From: a virus | IMG/VR virus record: IMGVR_UViG_3300030104_006444 | Location: 1-29,837 of that record | Length of the DNA: 29,837 nucleotides | Direction: 5' to 3' (one strand) | Shown here: positions 7,165-12,982 of the stretch, in pieces | Layout of the letters: each line of letters starts with the position of its first letter | Numbering within the stretch: the stretch's first letter is position 1 | Program-made: the position numbers and the translations under genes | Notes under the pieces: generated by a model | Seen by the model: the letters and a program-made list of their open reading frames with translations, nothing else | Databases searched by the model: none | What the model was told of the DNA's origin: nothing

Positions 7165-7336
7165 AGACATACCTAAAGGCTATAGCAAGGCAGAGTGGAT
7201 TAGAAAGTGTGGTGGTTATAGGGGGTATTTTGATTGGCTTAAATCTCCAATAGTTAGAAACTATCCTAAAGTGGGACGGAATGAAAAGTGTCCCTGTGAA
7301 AGTGGTAAAAAATTTAAAAAATGTCACGGAAAATGA
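7139..7336 (+). CDS. SEC-C motif protein
   Basis: 65 residues, TTG start. The C-terminus [20 protein letters not shown] is a complete SEC-C zinc motif (CxC...C-H), as found at the end of SecA and in many small accessory proteins. The N-terminus contains [20 protein letters not shown], a short helical segment. The motif binds zinc and mediates contact with ribosomes or proteins in other families; its role in this phage is unknown. Confidence 0.65.
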   Translation: MKLKNSNPKDIPKGYSKAEWIRKCGGYRGYFDWLKSPIVRNYPKVGRNEKCPCESGKKFKKCHGK

Positions 7337-7374
7337 ACTACGAATATACAACAACTTATTTAACAGAGGAAAAT

Positions 7375-7704
7375 ATGAACACCGAATTAAGTACCGAAGA
7401 ATATGAACATATTTGCGATACAATTATAGAGCCAACTTTAGACAAACTTAGAAAGGGCGGTCAAAAAGAATACGCTCAAGATGTTAAAAATGTTTTTGCA
7501 AACTTTCAAAGAGTTGCTGATGACATTGATGTAACTGTTGATAAAGCAATTTGGGTCTATATGCGAAAGCATGTAGACGGAATTAAGTCTCACATAAAGG
7601 GACATAAATCTCAAAGAGAACCAATAGGAGGACGAATAGGTGACTTAATTACTTACCTTAAACTCCTTTGGGCGTATGAAATAAAAAACGAAAAGGTAGA
7701 ATGA
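7375..7704 (+). CDS. Hypothetical protein, nucleotide-metabolism-like
   Basis: 109 residues from the ATG at 7375, chosen because AGAGG lies 5 nt upstream; alternatives are 7333 (ATGA overlap with the SEC-C gene) and 7321. An all-helical pattern ends with AIWVYMRKHVDGIKSHI and EPIGGRIGDLITYLKLLWAYEI. That arrangement recalls small phage proteins related to MazG-like or 'nucleotide modification associated' families. The resemblance is from memory and weak. Confidence 0.5.
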   Translation: MNTELSTEEYEHICDTIIEPTLDKLRKGGQKEYAQDVKNVFANFQRVADDIDVTVDKAIWVYMRKHVDGIKSHIKGHKSQREPIGGRIGDLITYLKLLWAYEIKNEKVE

Positions 7705-7976
7705 TGAAAATAGACAAGCAGTCGATTAAAACAGGAGATTGGGGAAAGACTAAAGCTTTCTTTACAATCACCACAAACGAAGGTTTTGAAATTAAAGGAT
7801 GTAAACTTGTTGACGGGCAGAACGGATTTTTTGTTGCACCGCCAAGTCAGAAAGACAAGGAAGGAAATTATAAGCCTCAAGCGTGGATTCCTAAAGAATT
7901 ACAACCGGAAATTATCGATATAGTTTCTAATGAGGTAACTGTAGAAGGCAGTTATGATGACGGAATACCCTTTTAG
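7701..7976 (+). CDS. SpoVG-like nucleic-acid-binding protein
   Basis: 91 residues. The core TKAFFTITTNEGFEIKGCKL followed by VDGQNGFFVAPPSQKD matches the SpoVG fold signature (K-x-F-x-x-I...F-x-I/V-x-x-x-K-L/V-V-x-G-x-x-G-x-F-v-x-x-P-S). SpoVG proteins bind DNA and RNA and are regulators in Gram-positive bacteria and spirochaetes. Phage copies usually sit among replication and single-strand-binding genes, as here. The acidic C-terminus DDGIPF also resembles single-strand-binding protein tails, so it may act as an SSB-like factor. A terminator-like hairpin follows at once. Confidence 0.7.
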   Translation: MMKIDKQSIKTGDWGKTKAFFTITTNEGFEIKGCKLVDGQNGFFVAPPSQKDKEGNYKPQAWIPKELQPEIIDIVSNEVTVEGSYDDGIPF

Positions 7977-7991
7977 TAAATAGTCGTTTCT

Positions 7992-8027
7992 AAGGGGGAG
8001 GTTTTCCCTTATCATCCCCTCCCCCTT
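7992..8027 (+). terminator. Strong hairpin between early genes
   Basis: A 10-bp perfect stem AAGGGGGAGG/CCTCCCCCTT with a 16-nt loop, followed only by T and CCTCT before the next ATG at 8034. It looks like an intrinsic terminator with a weak U-tract, or an mRNA end-protecting or attenuating hairpin. Confidence 0.55.
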
Positions 8028-8033
8028 TCCTCT

Positions 8034-8411
8034 ATGAAAAAACTTGGCGAATTAGCGGAGAGTAAATTTATAGCGGAATGTTTAAGCAGAGATTTTGATG
8101 TAAGCATTCCTTTTGGGGATAGTAGTCCCTATGATTTAATCGTGACCTCTGAAAATATTAATAGAGTTCAAGTTAAATCTACGTCAACGGTAAATAGAGA
8201 GAGATACCACATTACTTGTGGTTGGGGTCATAAAAGTAAAAAATTGTACGATGAAAATAAGATTGATATTTTTGCAATCTATGTTAAAGGATATGATTGG
8301 TATATCATTCCCTCGGGTGAGATTAAAACAAAAACAATTAATCTTTATCCGCATCGTTTAAACACCGTAGGAAAATATGAGATTTACAAAGGAGCGTGGG
8401 ATTTACTGTGA
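8034..8411 (+). CDS. PD-(D/E)XK endonuclease-like protein
   Basis: 125 residues. It shows the fold order of restriction or group-I-intron-type PD-(D/E)XK enzymes: LGELAESKFIAECLSR (motif I Glu, about 4-19), SPYDLIV (catalytic Asp, about 31-37) and RVQVKST (QxK in place of E/DxK, about 44-50). Gln at that place occurs in some active homing enzymes of this superfamily. The later DIFAIYVKGYDWYIIP strand pair matches the same fold. It starts 6 nt after a hairpin and may act as a resolvase or nicking enzyme. Confidence 0.65.
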   Translation: MKKLGELAESKFIAECLSRDFDVSIPFGDSSPYDLIVTSENINRVQVKSTSTVNRERYHITCGWGHKSKKLYDENKIDIFAIYVKGYDWYIIPSGEIKTKTINLYPHRLNTVGKYEIYKGAWDLL

Positions 8412-8614
8412 TTGACTTTGAACAAGAATTAATGATATTAAAAATTTATTTAAAGAGATTAGAAAAAATAACATCAATATCTTTAGAGGCATTAAAAGAA
8501 ATTAAAGAGGGAATTGGAATCCCTAAGAAAAGAGCATCAGCAACACTACAGGAGGCAGAACGGATGATGAATGAAACGAAAGACCAAGCGGAAAGGTTTA
8601 GTAAAAAAACTTGA
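8408..8614 (+). CDS. Small helical protein
   Basis: 68 residues from GTG 8408, which overlaps the previous stop (GTGA); an earlier GTG at 8396 is possible. It is a single long amphipathic Lys/Glu/Leu-rich helix with a basic middle (KKRASATLQEAERM), probably a coiled coil. It overlaps the NinG-like gene by 44 nt. Function unknown. Confidence 0.5.
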   Translation: MIDFEQELMILKIYLKRLEKITSISLEALKEIKEGIGIPKKRASATLQEAERMMNETKDQAERFSKKT

Positions 8615-8957
8615 CGACCTACACTCTAAATACGTTAAAGCAAGAGATAAAAAATGTGTTACTTGTGGTAGCACATCGTATCTGCAAAATTCTCACAGGA
8701 TTAGTCGTAGGCATTACGCTACTCGTTGGTGTGATATTAATTGCAATACTCAATGTGCTAAATGTCATCTTAGTTGGCACGGTGGCTTTGTTAGTGCATA
8801 TAACTCCTACATTGAGACCAAGCACGGAGAAGGTACGCTTGAAGAACTTGAGCGTAGAGGCAGATTAACTGCAAGTGAATGTAATTTAAAAAAAGATTAT
8901 CAGTTAGAAGAATTATATGAAGAAATCAAAGGAAGATATGAGACACTACAAAAGTAA
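8571..8957 (+). CDS. ninG: NinG/Rap-like recombination protein
   Basis: 128 residues. It begins with basic residues, then KARDKKCVTCGSTSYLQNSH with RISRRHYATRW and a second cluster CDINCNTQCAKCHLSWHGG, giving the four-cysteine plus His pattern of NinG (Rap) zinc proteins related to HNH folds. In lambda, Rap promotes Red-dependent recombination and cleaves branched DNA. Here it probably works with the ERF and RecB-like pair. The length is shorter than lambda NinG, mostly by loss of the N-terminal part. Confidence 0.8.
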   Translation: MKRKTKRKGLVKKLDDLHSKYVKARDKKCVTCGSTSYLQNSHRISRRHYATRWCDINCNTQCAKCHLSWHGGFVSAYNSYIETKHGEGTLEELERRGRLTASECNLKKDYQLEELYEEIKGRYETLQK

Positions 8958-9156
8958 ATCCCTAAATAGAGAGGATGTTCAGAGAAAGGTTTTAGATAAA
9001 TTTGATACTCTTCTTCGAGATGCAGAGGTAAAGTCCTATTTCGATTGCCTAAAGGACTTAGGTTATAATGCAACCGAGAGTCTAAAGGTTTGTGCCGATA
9101 AGTTTATGACAGGCATAGAGAACATTAGAAGGTTAATTTATAAAGAGTACAAATAG
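8917..9156 (+). CDS. Small DNA-binding-like protein
   Basis: 79 residues, ATG overlapping the NinG-like gene by 41 nt. It is basic and helical, and its C-terminal half (LGYNATESLKVCADKFMTGIENIRRLIYKEY) has the spacing of a helix-turn-helix. Its place at the end of the recombination block would suit a late-gene activator or sigma-like factor, but no family was recognised. Confidence 0.45.
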   Translation: MKKSKEDMRHYKSKSLNREDVQRKVLDKFDTLLRDAEVKSYFDCLKDLGYNATESLKVCADKFMTGIENIRRLIYKEYK

Positions 9157-9164
9157 TAGCGGTT

Positions 9165-9186
9165 AGGGGAGTGAGCCAACTCCCCT
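9165..9186 (+). terminator. Hairpin after the NinG block
   Basis: An 8-bp perfect stem AGGGGAGT/ACTCCCCT with loop GAGCCA, followed by TTATCCT and the ATG at 9194. The design matches the hairpin at 7992-8027: a GC-rich stem ending in CCCCT with a start codon within 10 nt. Confidence 0.5.
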
Positions 9187-9193
9187 TTATCCT

Positions 9194-9292
9194 ATGTCAA
9201 TATTAATATTCTCAATACCCTTTGTCATCGGATTTCTGATTACCTACATTCTTTATATTGTTATTGATAAAATTAATGATTGGGACTTATGA
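9194..9292 (+). CDS. Single-span membrane peptide
   Basis: 32 residues. Residues 2-24 form one hydrophobic helix (ILIFSIPFVIGFLITYILYI) with a short charged tail (DKINDWDL). It starts 8 nt after a hairpin and overlaps the next gene start by 4 nt. This could be a superinfection-exclusion or other membrane peptide; the function is unknown. Confidence 0.5.
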   Translation: MSILIFSIPFVIGFLITYILYIVIDKINDWDL

Positions 9293-9474
9293 ATTGCACT
9301 TGTAAAAAAGAATTAATACATAGTGGTGACCACGATTACGAAGATTATGGTTATGACGGAAACGGAATCGTCAGTAATTACTCTTGTCCTAATGAGAGAT
9401 GCGATGTTGATGTTATTTTTGTTCACAGAGATTTAGATAAAGATTTACTAATCAATAAGATAGATGAATTGTAA
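9289..9474 (+). CDS. Small Cys-rich protein
   Basis: 61 residues from ATG 9289 (MNCTCKKELIH), chosen over an in-frame TTG at 9280 because of the ATGA overlap with the membrane peptide. CTC near the N-terminus and SCPNERC near residue 40 give a plausible zinc ribbon. It is rich in Asp and Tyr. Function unknown. Confidence 0.55.
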   Translation: MNCTCKKELIHSGDHDYEDYGYDGNGIVSNYSCPNERCDVDVIFVHRDLDKDLLINKIDEL

Positions 9475-9649
9475 GTGTGAAGGCATTTGTGGTGAAGACC
9501 ACAATCCTTGCGGTGTGAAAGTTAGTTTTTATGATTCCGCTCAATACGATGACCACGAGTCTCATCGTTGTTGTTGGGATTGTCAAGACAGGATTATAGA
9601 GCAAACTAAAAAAGATGTTTTAAAACTAATGAAAGGTTTTGGAAAATGA
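9464..9649 (+). CDS. Small Cys-rich protein
   Basis: 61 residues (MNCKCEGICGEDHNPCG...). Eight Cys, including CKC, CGE, CG and CCWDC, with several His, suggest one or two zinc sites. Its opening MNCKC echoes the MNCTC of the preceding gene, which it overlaps by 11 nt, so the two could be diverged duplicates. Function unknown. Confidence 0.55.
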   Translation: MNCKCEGICGEDHNPCGVKVSFYDSAQYDDHESHRCCWDCQDRIIEQTKKDVLKLMKGFGK

Positions 9650-9765
9650 TTTATATACTTTGTGTAATATGTTTTTGTTTGGGTTACCTTGTAGCCTGTC
9701 TTGCAAAGATTTTAAAAGATAGTTCATTTATAGATAAAGAAGTTCATAGTTTCTATAATGATTAG
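9646..9765 (+). CDS. Single-span membrane peptide
   Basis: 39 residues. A Cys-rich hydrophobic N-terminal helix (MIYILCVICFCLGYLVACLA) is followed by a short polar tail. It is coupled by a 4-nt overlap upstream and an 8-nt overlap downstream. It is too short for a family assignment. Confidence 0.5.
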   Translation: MIYILCVICFCLGYLVACLAKILKDSSFIDKEVHSFYND

Positions 9766-10213
9766 ACCAAAGTACGAAACCAATATAAATATTCAGCGTG
9801 AGGAGGAGGTCGCTAAGATGATTGGCGAGGCTTGGAGTTGCCTTATCTCTAAGCCTCTCCCTCATCGCTATGTCGTTGATAGGGCGGTCTCTCAGAATAA
9901 CGAATTAAAGGTTTGGGTCGAGATAAAAAACAGTACCCGAAAAAAGGATGCCTTTCCCGAATACACTATAGCACTACACAAGATAGCTAAAGGATTAGAA
10001 TTAGCAAAAGTTACAGGAGTTAAATTTATCTTAGTAGTTAGATTCGATAGTAATAATGATTCAGATGATGTTTATTGGATTGAATGTAATGAAAGGATGT
10101 TTAAACGTATTAGGTGGGGAGGCGTATTAGTGCCAAGAGATGACCAAGACCAAGAACCGATGGTCTGCATTCCTGTGTCTGAATTTAAAAAGTTAACAAA
10201 AAGACCTAATTAA
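9758..10213 (+). CDS. PD-(D/E)XK-like protein (Holliday-junction or resolvase type)
   Basis: 151 residues. The segment VDRAV...LKVWVEIKNS (about 42-61) supplies an Asp and an E-x-K, and it is followed by YTIALHKIAKGLELAKVTG and VKFILVVRF, an order seen in small PD-(D/E)XK proteins of podovirus early regions. It may resolve branched DNA or act on concatemers. It is the last plus-strand early gene and converges with a small minus-strand gene, overlapping it by 8 nt. Confidence 0.6.
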   Translation: MIRPKYETNINIQREEEVAKMIGEAWSCLISKPLPHRYVVDRAVSQNNELKVWVEIKNSTRKKDAFPEYTIALHKIAKGLELAKVTGVKFILVVRFDSNNDSDDVYWIECNERMFKRIRWGGVLVPRDDQDQEPMVCIPVSEFKKLTKRPN

Positions 10214-10352
10214 TATTTAGTCGTTTTATTCTTTCGGGGATAACTTTAGTAAAATTACACTTATCACAACATCTGCCGTTATTAATTGGTTCGGCATTAT
10301 GAGATTCTATTTCCTCAATTTCTTTTTCACAAATACTGCATTTAATTTTCAT
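10206..10352 (-). CDS. Small zinc-ribbon protein
   Basis: 48 residues (MKIKCSICEKEIEEIESHN...). CSIC at 5-8 and CCDKC at 28-32, followed by NFTKVIPERI, match a very common short prophage protein with two Cys pairs and the NxxPxxxGxCCDxCN-type core. Function unknown. It overlaps the convergent early gene by 8 nt. Only about 15 bp separate its start from a terminator, so its promoter must be upstream of, or inside, the repeat block. Confidence 0.65.
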   Translation of the reverse strand: MKIKCSICEKEIEEIESHNAEPINNGRCCDKCNFTKVIPERIKRLNIN

Positions 10353-10366
10353 ATCTTAATATAATA

Positions 10367-10395
10367 AAAAACCCCCTAACAAGTAGAGGGTTTTT
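10367..10395 (-). terminator. Intrinsic terminator, copy 1
   Basis: Arms AAAAACCCCCTA and TAGAGGGTTTTT with a 5-nt loop. In leftward RNA all 12 positions pair (one G-U) and end in a U-run; in rightward RNA one C-A mismatch remains, so it is better for leftward transcription but can serve both. It is nearly identical to the hairpin at 10545-10574. Confidence 0.75.
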
Positions 10396-10446
10396 CATTT
10401 CCTTTCTATTTCCTTTCCTTTAGTTTCCTTTCCTTTGGGGGTTATT

Positions 10447-10538
10447 GTATACATTTATCCTTCTCAACTGCATTAATGTATACATATTGCATACATTTAT
10501 CCTCCTCAACTACGTTATTGTATACATCTTGCATACAT
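10447..10538. repeat. Iteron-like array of GTATACAT/GCATACAT
   Basis: GTATACAT occurs at 10447, 10478 and 10520, and GCATACAT at 10489 and 10531, all in the same orientation and spaced 31, 11, 31 and 11 bp. The intervening 23-bp segments (TTATCCTTCTCAACTGCATT and TTATCCTCCTCAACTACGTT plus three bases) are also near-identical, so the unit is a 42-bp direct repeat. The 11-bp pairs lie on one face of the helix, as protein-binding iterons or operators do. Confidence 0.75.
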
Positions 10539-10544
10539 TAATAA

Positions 10545-10574
10545 AAAAACCCCCTAACAATGTAGAGGGTTTTT
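10545..10574 (-). terminator. Intrinsic terminator, copy 2
   Basis: Same arms as the copy at 10367 (AAAAACCCCCTA, TAGAGGGTTTTT) with a 6-nt loop. It lies downstream of the accessory minus-strand operon and would end that transcript before the iteron-like array. Confidence 0.75.
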
Positions 10575-10578
10575 CTTC

Positions 10579-10619
10579 GGAAGGGTCGGGAAGGGTTAGG
10601 GAAGGGTTTAGGGAAGGGT
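10579..10619 (+). other. G-quadruplex-forming tract
   Basis: Seven runs of GGG separated by 2, 2, 3, 2, 4 and 2 nt (AAGGGTCGGGAAGGGTTAGG and onward). This is more than the four runs needed for a three-tetrad intramolecular G-quadruplex on the plus strand. It lies between the terminator and the 3' end of the HTH gene. Confidence 0.6.
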
Positions 10620-10642
10620 CACCCTTAAAGTGTTTAAACGCC

Positions 10643-10957
10643 CTACTCTATATCAAATACAATCCTTTGACATCTGTCCACAAACATAACATCGGTTTCT
10701 AAAATGTGGTCGTGTTTGTCAAACAATTCCTTAATCTCCTGTATCTGCATAAATGCTTTTGATGTTTTGTACTCTAAGCCTTTAATAACAAGTAACCGCA
10801 GATAATGACAAGTCATTTCAAGTTGCTTTGTTATAGGTCGAGTTCCTTTCTCAAATTCATTTATTCTTACCGCAGATGAGTAGCCTAACATCTCCGCAAA
10901 AACCACTTGAGAAACCCCAAGTGATTTTCTGATTTTAATTAATGATTCTTTAGTCAT
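10643..10957 (-). CDS. HTH (XRE-like) regulator
   Basis: 104 residues. The N-terminal helix-turn-helix (about 3-55) reads IRKSLGVSQVVFAEMLGYSS and NEFEKGTRPI. The C-terminal half is helical with no known domain. It is the last gene of the minus-strand operon and is adjacent to the iteron-like array, so it is a natural candidate to bind it. It begins MTKES, like two neighbours that begin MTKKI and MTKEI. A Cro- or antitoxin-like role is possible, though no toxin partner was recognised. Confidence 0.75.
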   Translation of the reverse strand: MTKESLIKIRKSLGVSQVVFAEMLGYSSAVRINEFEKGTRPITKQLEMTCHYLRLLVIKGLEYKTSKAFMQIQEIKELFDKHDHILETDVMFVDRCQRIVFDIE

Positions 10958-11451
10958 CTTGTATATTCCTTTCTTAATTCAATATATTTGGATTCTAAGT
11001 TTTCTAATAAATCAATCCACCTATCAGTTTGCACTTGAGTCCTTGAGTCCAAATAAGCAAGTTCAAGATACTCCTTAATGTAACTATCTTGAAGAATAGG
11101 ACTTTTAGGGTTTTCATTTTCAAGTTCAGCAAAAGTGCTTAACAAGTCATTGTATTGGTCTTGACCACATTCGGGGCAAATACCGTCACTACTCATTCCA
11201 CAATTTACATACCCCTCACCTAAGTCATATTCACAATTAATACAAATATTATTACTCTTCTCTTTTCTAATCTTAGCAATCCTGTCTATTAATTCAATGT
11301 TTAATGTTATTACATTATCTATATCATTTCTGTCTCGTAGCTTTACAACTCCTAATAACTCATTGACCTCTACGCTCACATCATTAACAGACCACAATCC
11401 TGTTCCAAAATTTTGAACCAATATATCTTGTTTCCAATTATCGTTTTTCAT
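10954..11451 (-). CDS. Hypothetical protein with zinc ribbon
   Basis: 165 residues. CINCEYD...CGMSSDGICPECG at about 71-96 gives Cys pairs (CxxC and CxxC, with one extra Cys) suited to zinc binding. The flanks are mixed alpha/beta and helical. The start GGAGAAGAGTAATG is the same 14-nt module used by the neighbouring gene at 11890. Stop and start overlap by 4 nt with the HTH gene. Not recognised. Confidence 0.6.
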   Translation of the reverse strand: MKNDNWKQDILVQNFGTGLWSVNDVSVEVNELLGVVKLRDRNDIDNVITLNIELIDRIAKIRKEKSNNICINCEYDLGEGYVNCGMSSDGICPECGQDQYNDLLSTFAELENENPKSPILQDSYIKEYLELAYLDSRTQVQTDRWIDLLENLESKYIELRKEYTR

Positions 11452-11890
11452 TACTCTTCTCCTTTAAGTTTGCTCCAATTACTTTTACATCGAGAGTATC
11501 ATCATCGTCTTCCCAATCGAAAAATTCATCATCATTTTCTATTATCTCTTTAGCCTCTTTTTCGCTCGTAGCCTCGACATAAGTTTTCACATACAGAGTC
11601 TGTTTACCTTTAACCTTATAGGTTTTCATTTCTTTAATAGCATACTTAAAATCTCCAAAAGTAACAGAAAGATACTGCTCGGTATTTGGCTCATTAAAAG
11701 GGGTTAGAGGTTTAGATTTCTCTGCATTCACATAAGTGTTCATCATATCAATACACTCTTCCTTAGAACCGCAATATAAAGATTCTTCGATTTCTTTATG
11801 CAACGTATTATGTGAAACATTAATCTGATTGTGAACTTTATACAATCTAAACATCTTGGCGTTTAAACGCTCTTTTATTTTCTTAGTCAT
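11438..11890 (-). CDS. Hypothetical accessory protein
   Basis: 150 residues, not recognised. The helical N-terminal half (MTKKIKERLNAKMFRLYKVH) is followed by a region (about 100-130) reading TLYVKTYVEATSEKEAKEII and then a highly acidic segment (FFDWEDDDD). This YVEA-S-EEAA-x-x-I pattern is common in small proteins of unknown role. It overlaps its neighbours by 14 nt downstream and 1 nt upstream. Confidence 0.55.
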   Translation of the reverse strand: MTKKIKERLNAKMFRLYKVHNQINVSHNTLHKEIEESLYCGSKEECIDMMNTYVNAEKSKPLTPFNEPNTEQYLSVTFGDFKYAIKEMKTYKVKGKQTLYVKTYVEATSEKEAKEIIENDDEFFDWEDDDDTLDVKVIGANLKEKSNEKR

Positions 11891-12066
11891 TACTCTTCTC
11901 CTATTTGGTTAAATTCAAATTCATCTTCATCAACATAACAATGATGCTCATCTTTAGCGTGGTCACAATCTTTATTACAAGAGCAATAATGACCTATAAC
12001 AAAATCGTCAAATCCCTCCCACTCAAATTCACAAATAGGGCAACTGCTTACAATTTCTTTAGTCAT
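11890..12066 (-). CDS. Small zinc-binding protein
   Basis: 58 residues (MTKEIVSSCPICEFEWEGFD...). CPIC at 9-12 and CSCNKDC near 29-35, plus several His, indicate a zinc site. The C-terminus is acidic (DEDEFEFNQIGEE). The start overlaps the upstream stop by 8 nt and has AAGGAG upstream. Function unknown. Confidence 0.6.
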   Translation of the reverse strand: MTKEIVSSCPICEFEWEGFDDFVIGHYCSCNKDCDHAKDEHHCYVDEDEFEFNQIGEE

Positions 12067-12538
12067 TATTCATCTCCTTTTTGTTATTAAAAGATTCATT
12101 TATATAACCTTTATCTCTACAATTTTCGCAACATCCGTAATTTTCAAGGTGATTCCTAAAATCTAAAAAAGTTGATTTATCGTGTTCAGAATCTTGTTGA
12201 AACAAGCAAAGTTCACAAGTTAAAGTTTCAGTTGTCATAGATTTTCTCATATCATCAACATTAAATCCCCACTTGCCTAATTGGTCGATAATGTTTAAAT
12301 CAAGACTAAACGTTCCGTCATAATCAACCAACTCATTTTCTCTGAACCACAATCCACCCTCAGCGTGATGGTTACTATTGTCGTACATTTCAAAACCTCC
12401 TCGTTGCTTGATTTTGTCTGCCCAAACATTGTAAGTCATTATAACTTTTTCAGTTGGAGTAATTGCTCCGGCACTTGTCTCGTATCTGACAGAAACATCT
12501 TTCTTGAATTTAATCTCTTTTAATTGCTCTGTATTCAT
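12059..12538 (-). CDS. Hypothetical protein with C-terminal Cys pairs
   Basis: 159 residues. The N-terminal two-thirds are beta-rich and contain DNSNHHAEGGLWF at about 54-66. The C-terminal third has CELC and CCENC pairs at about 110-137, a probable zinc ribbon. The start uses GGAGGCATAACGATG, a variant of the repeated initiation module. Not recognised. Confidence 0.55.
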   Translation of the reverse strand: MNTEQLKEIKFKKDVSVRYETSAGAITPTEKVIMTYNVWADKIKQRGGFEMYDNSNHHAEGGLWFRENELVDYDGTFSLDLNIIDQLGKWGFNVDDMRKSMTTETLTCELCLFQQDSEHDKSTFLDFRNHLENYGCCENCRDKGYINESFNNKKEMNND

Positions 12539-12540
12539 CG

Positions 12541-12879
12541 TTATGCCTCCTTTTTGTTGTTAAAAAACTTACGAACGTCACATTCTTGTAATTGTTTTGC
12601 ATCTTCTTCTATCTCAAGGTTTCCTACTTTAATGCTATCACATTTTAGAGCCTCTGCTATCTTTTCTGCACCAACTTTAGTGTAGGTACGCCCTTGCACC
12701 CAACCTCTGTCGTGTATTACATATTCAATATATCTTGCAAAGATTCCTACACATATATCGAGATTAGTTGGTTCGCAATTAGTTGATTTAAATTCAATTA
12801 TTTCAAATCCTAACTCTTTACTCATCTGCATCGCTTTATTGATAAAGTCTATCTGTTTTTCGAGTATTTTTTCACTCAT
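12541..12879 (-). CDS. Hypothetical accessory protein
   Basis: 112 residues, not recognised. An alpha/beta pattern with HDRGWVQGRTYTKVGAEKIA at about 57-76. It has the initiation module AAGGCAAAACGATG. It is the first gene downstream of the predicted hammerhead ribozyme, so its mRNA would start with a 5' hydroxyl about 70 nt upstream of its start codon after cleavage. Confidence 0.55.
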   Translation of the reverse strand: MSEKILEKQIDFINKAMQMSKELGFEIIEFKSTNCEPTNLDICVGIFARYIEYVIHDRGWVQGRTYTKVGAEKIAEALKCDSIKVGNLEIEEDAKQLQECDVRKFFNNKKEA

Positions 12880-12906
12880 CGTTTTGCCTTATTTTGTTAA
12901 TTAAAT

Positions 12907-12982
12907 TCTGCGAGTTGTCTCGTCAGCGTTAGAGGAATCATCTCTAACGGACACCCCGAAGGGTGTTTCGACCTTATGCAGA
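12907..12982 (-). ncRNA. Hammerhead ribozyme, type II (open helix II)
   Basis: Read as minus-strand RNA, every core element is present in ring order. GAA (G12-A13-A14) is followed by helix III ACACCC/GGGUGU with a UUCG loop, containing the A15.1-U16.1 pair. Then come H17 = C (cleavage motif GUC), helix I CGUUAGAG/CUCUAACG with loop AUGAUUC, and CUGACGA (CUGANGA). Helix II is GUC/GAC with C11.1-G10.1 next to the core, a 5x5 internal loop (AUAAG/AACUC) and an outer stem UCUGC/GCAGA. Cleavage is expected between 12950 and 12949. The 5' strand of helix II overlaps the last codons of the SprT-like gene. Confidence 0.88.

Larger units (their letters stand above)
10353..10642. other. Non-coding block: terminators, iteron-like array, G-tract
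   Basis: No gene is seen. From left to right it holds a terminator (10367-10395), a pyrimidine tract of repeated TTTCC (about 10397-10435), a spaced repeat array (10447-10538), a second copy of the terminator (10545-10574), a G-run tract (10579-10619) and one GTTTAAAC palindrome (10632-10639). A 26-residue-plus open frame across the array is made of repeats and is not credible as a gene. Confidence 0.7.

Noticed and set aside
10447-10538. A CRISPR array.
   Set aside because: Repeats are 8 bp with alternating 31/11 spacing, and the would-be spacers are near-identical to each other.
10445-10702. An 85-residue plus-strand frame over the repeat block.
   Set aside because: It is made of the iteron repeats, terminator and G-tract, and overlaps the HTH gene antisense.
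11905-12090. A plus-strand 61-residue frame.
   Set aside because: It is antisense to a better minus-strand gene (11890-12066) with Cys pairs, a Shine-Dalgarno and coupled junctions.
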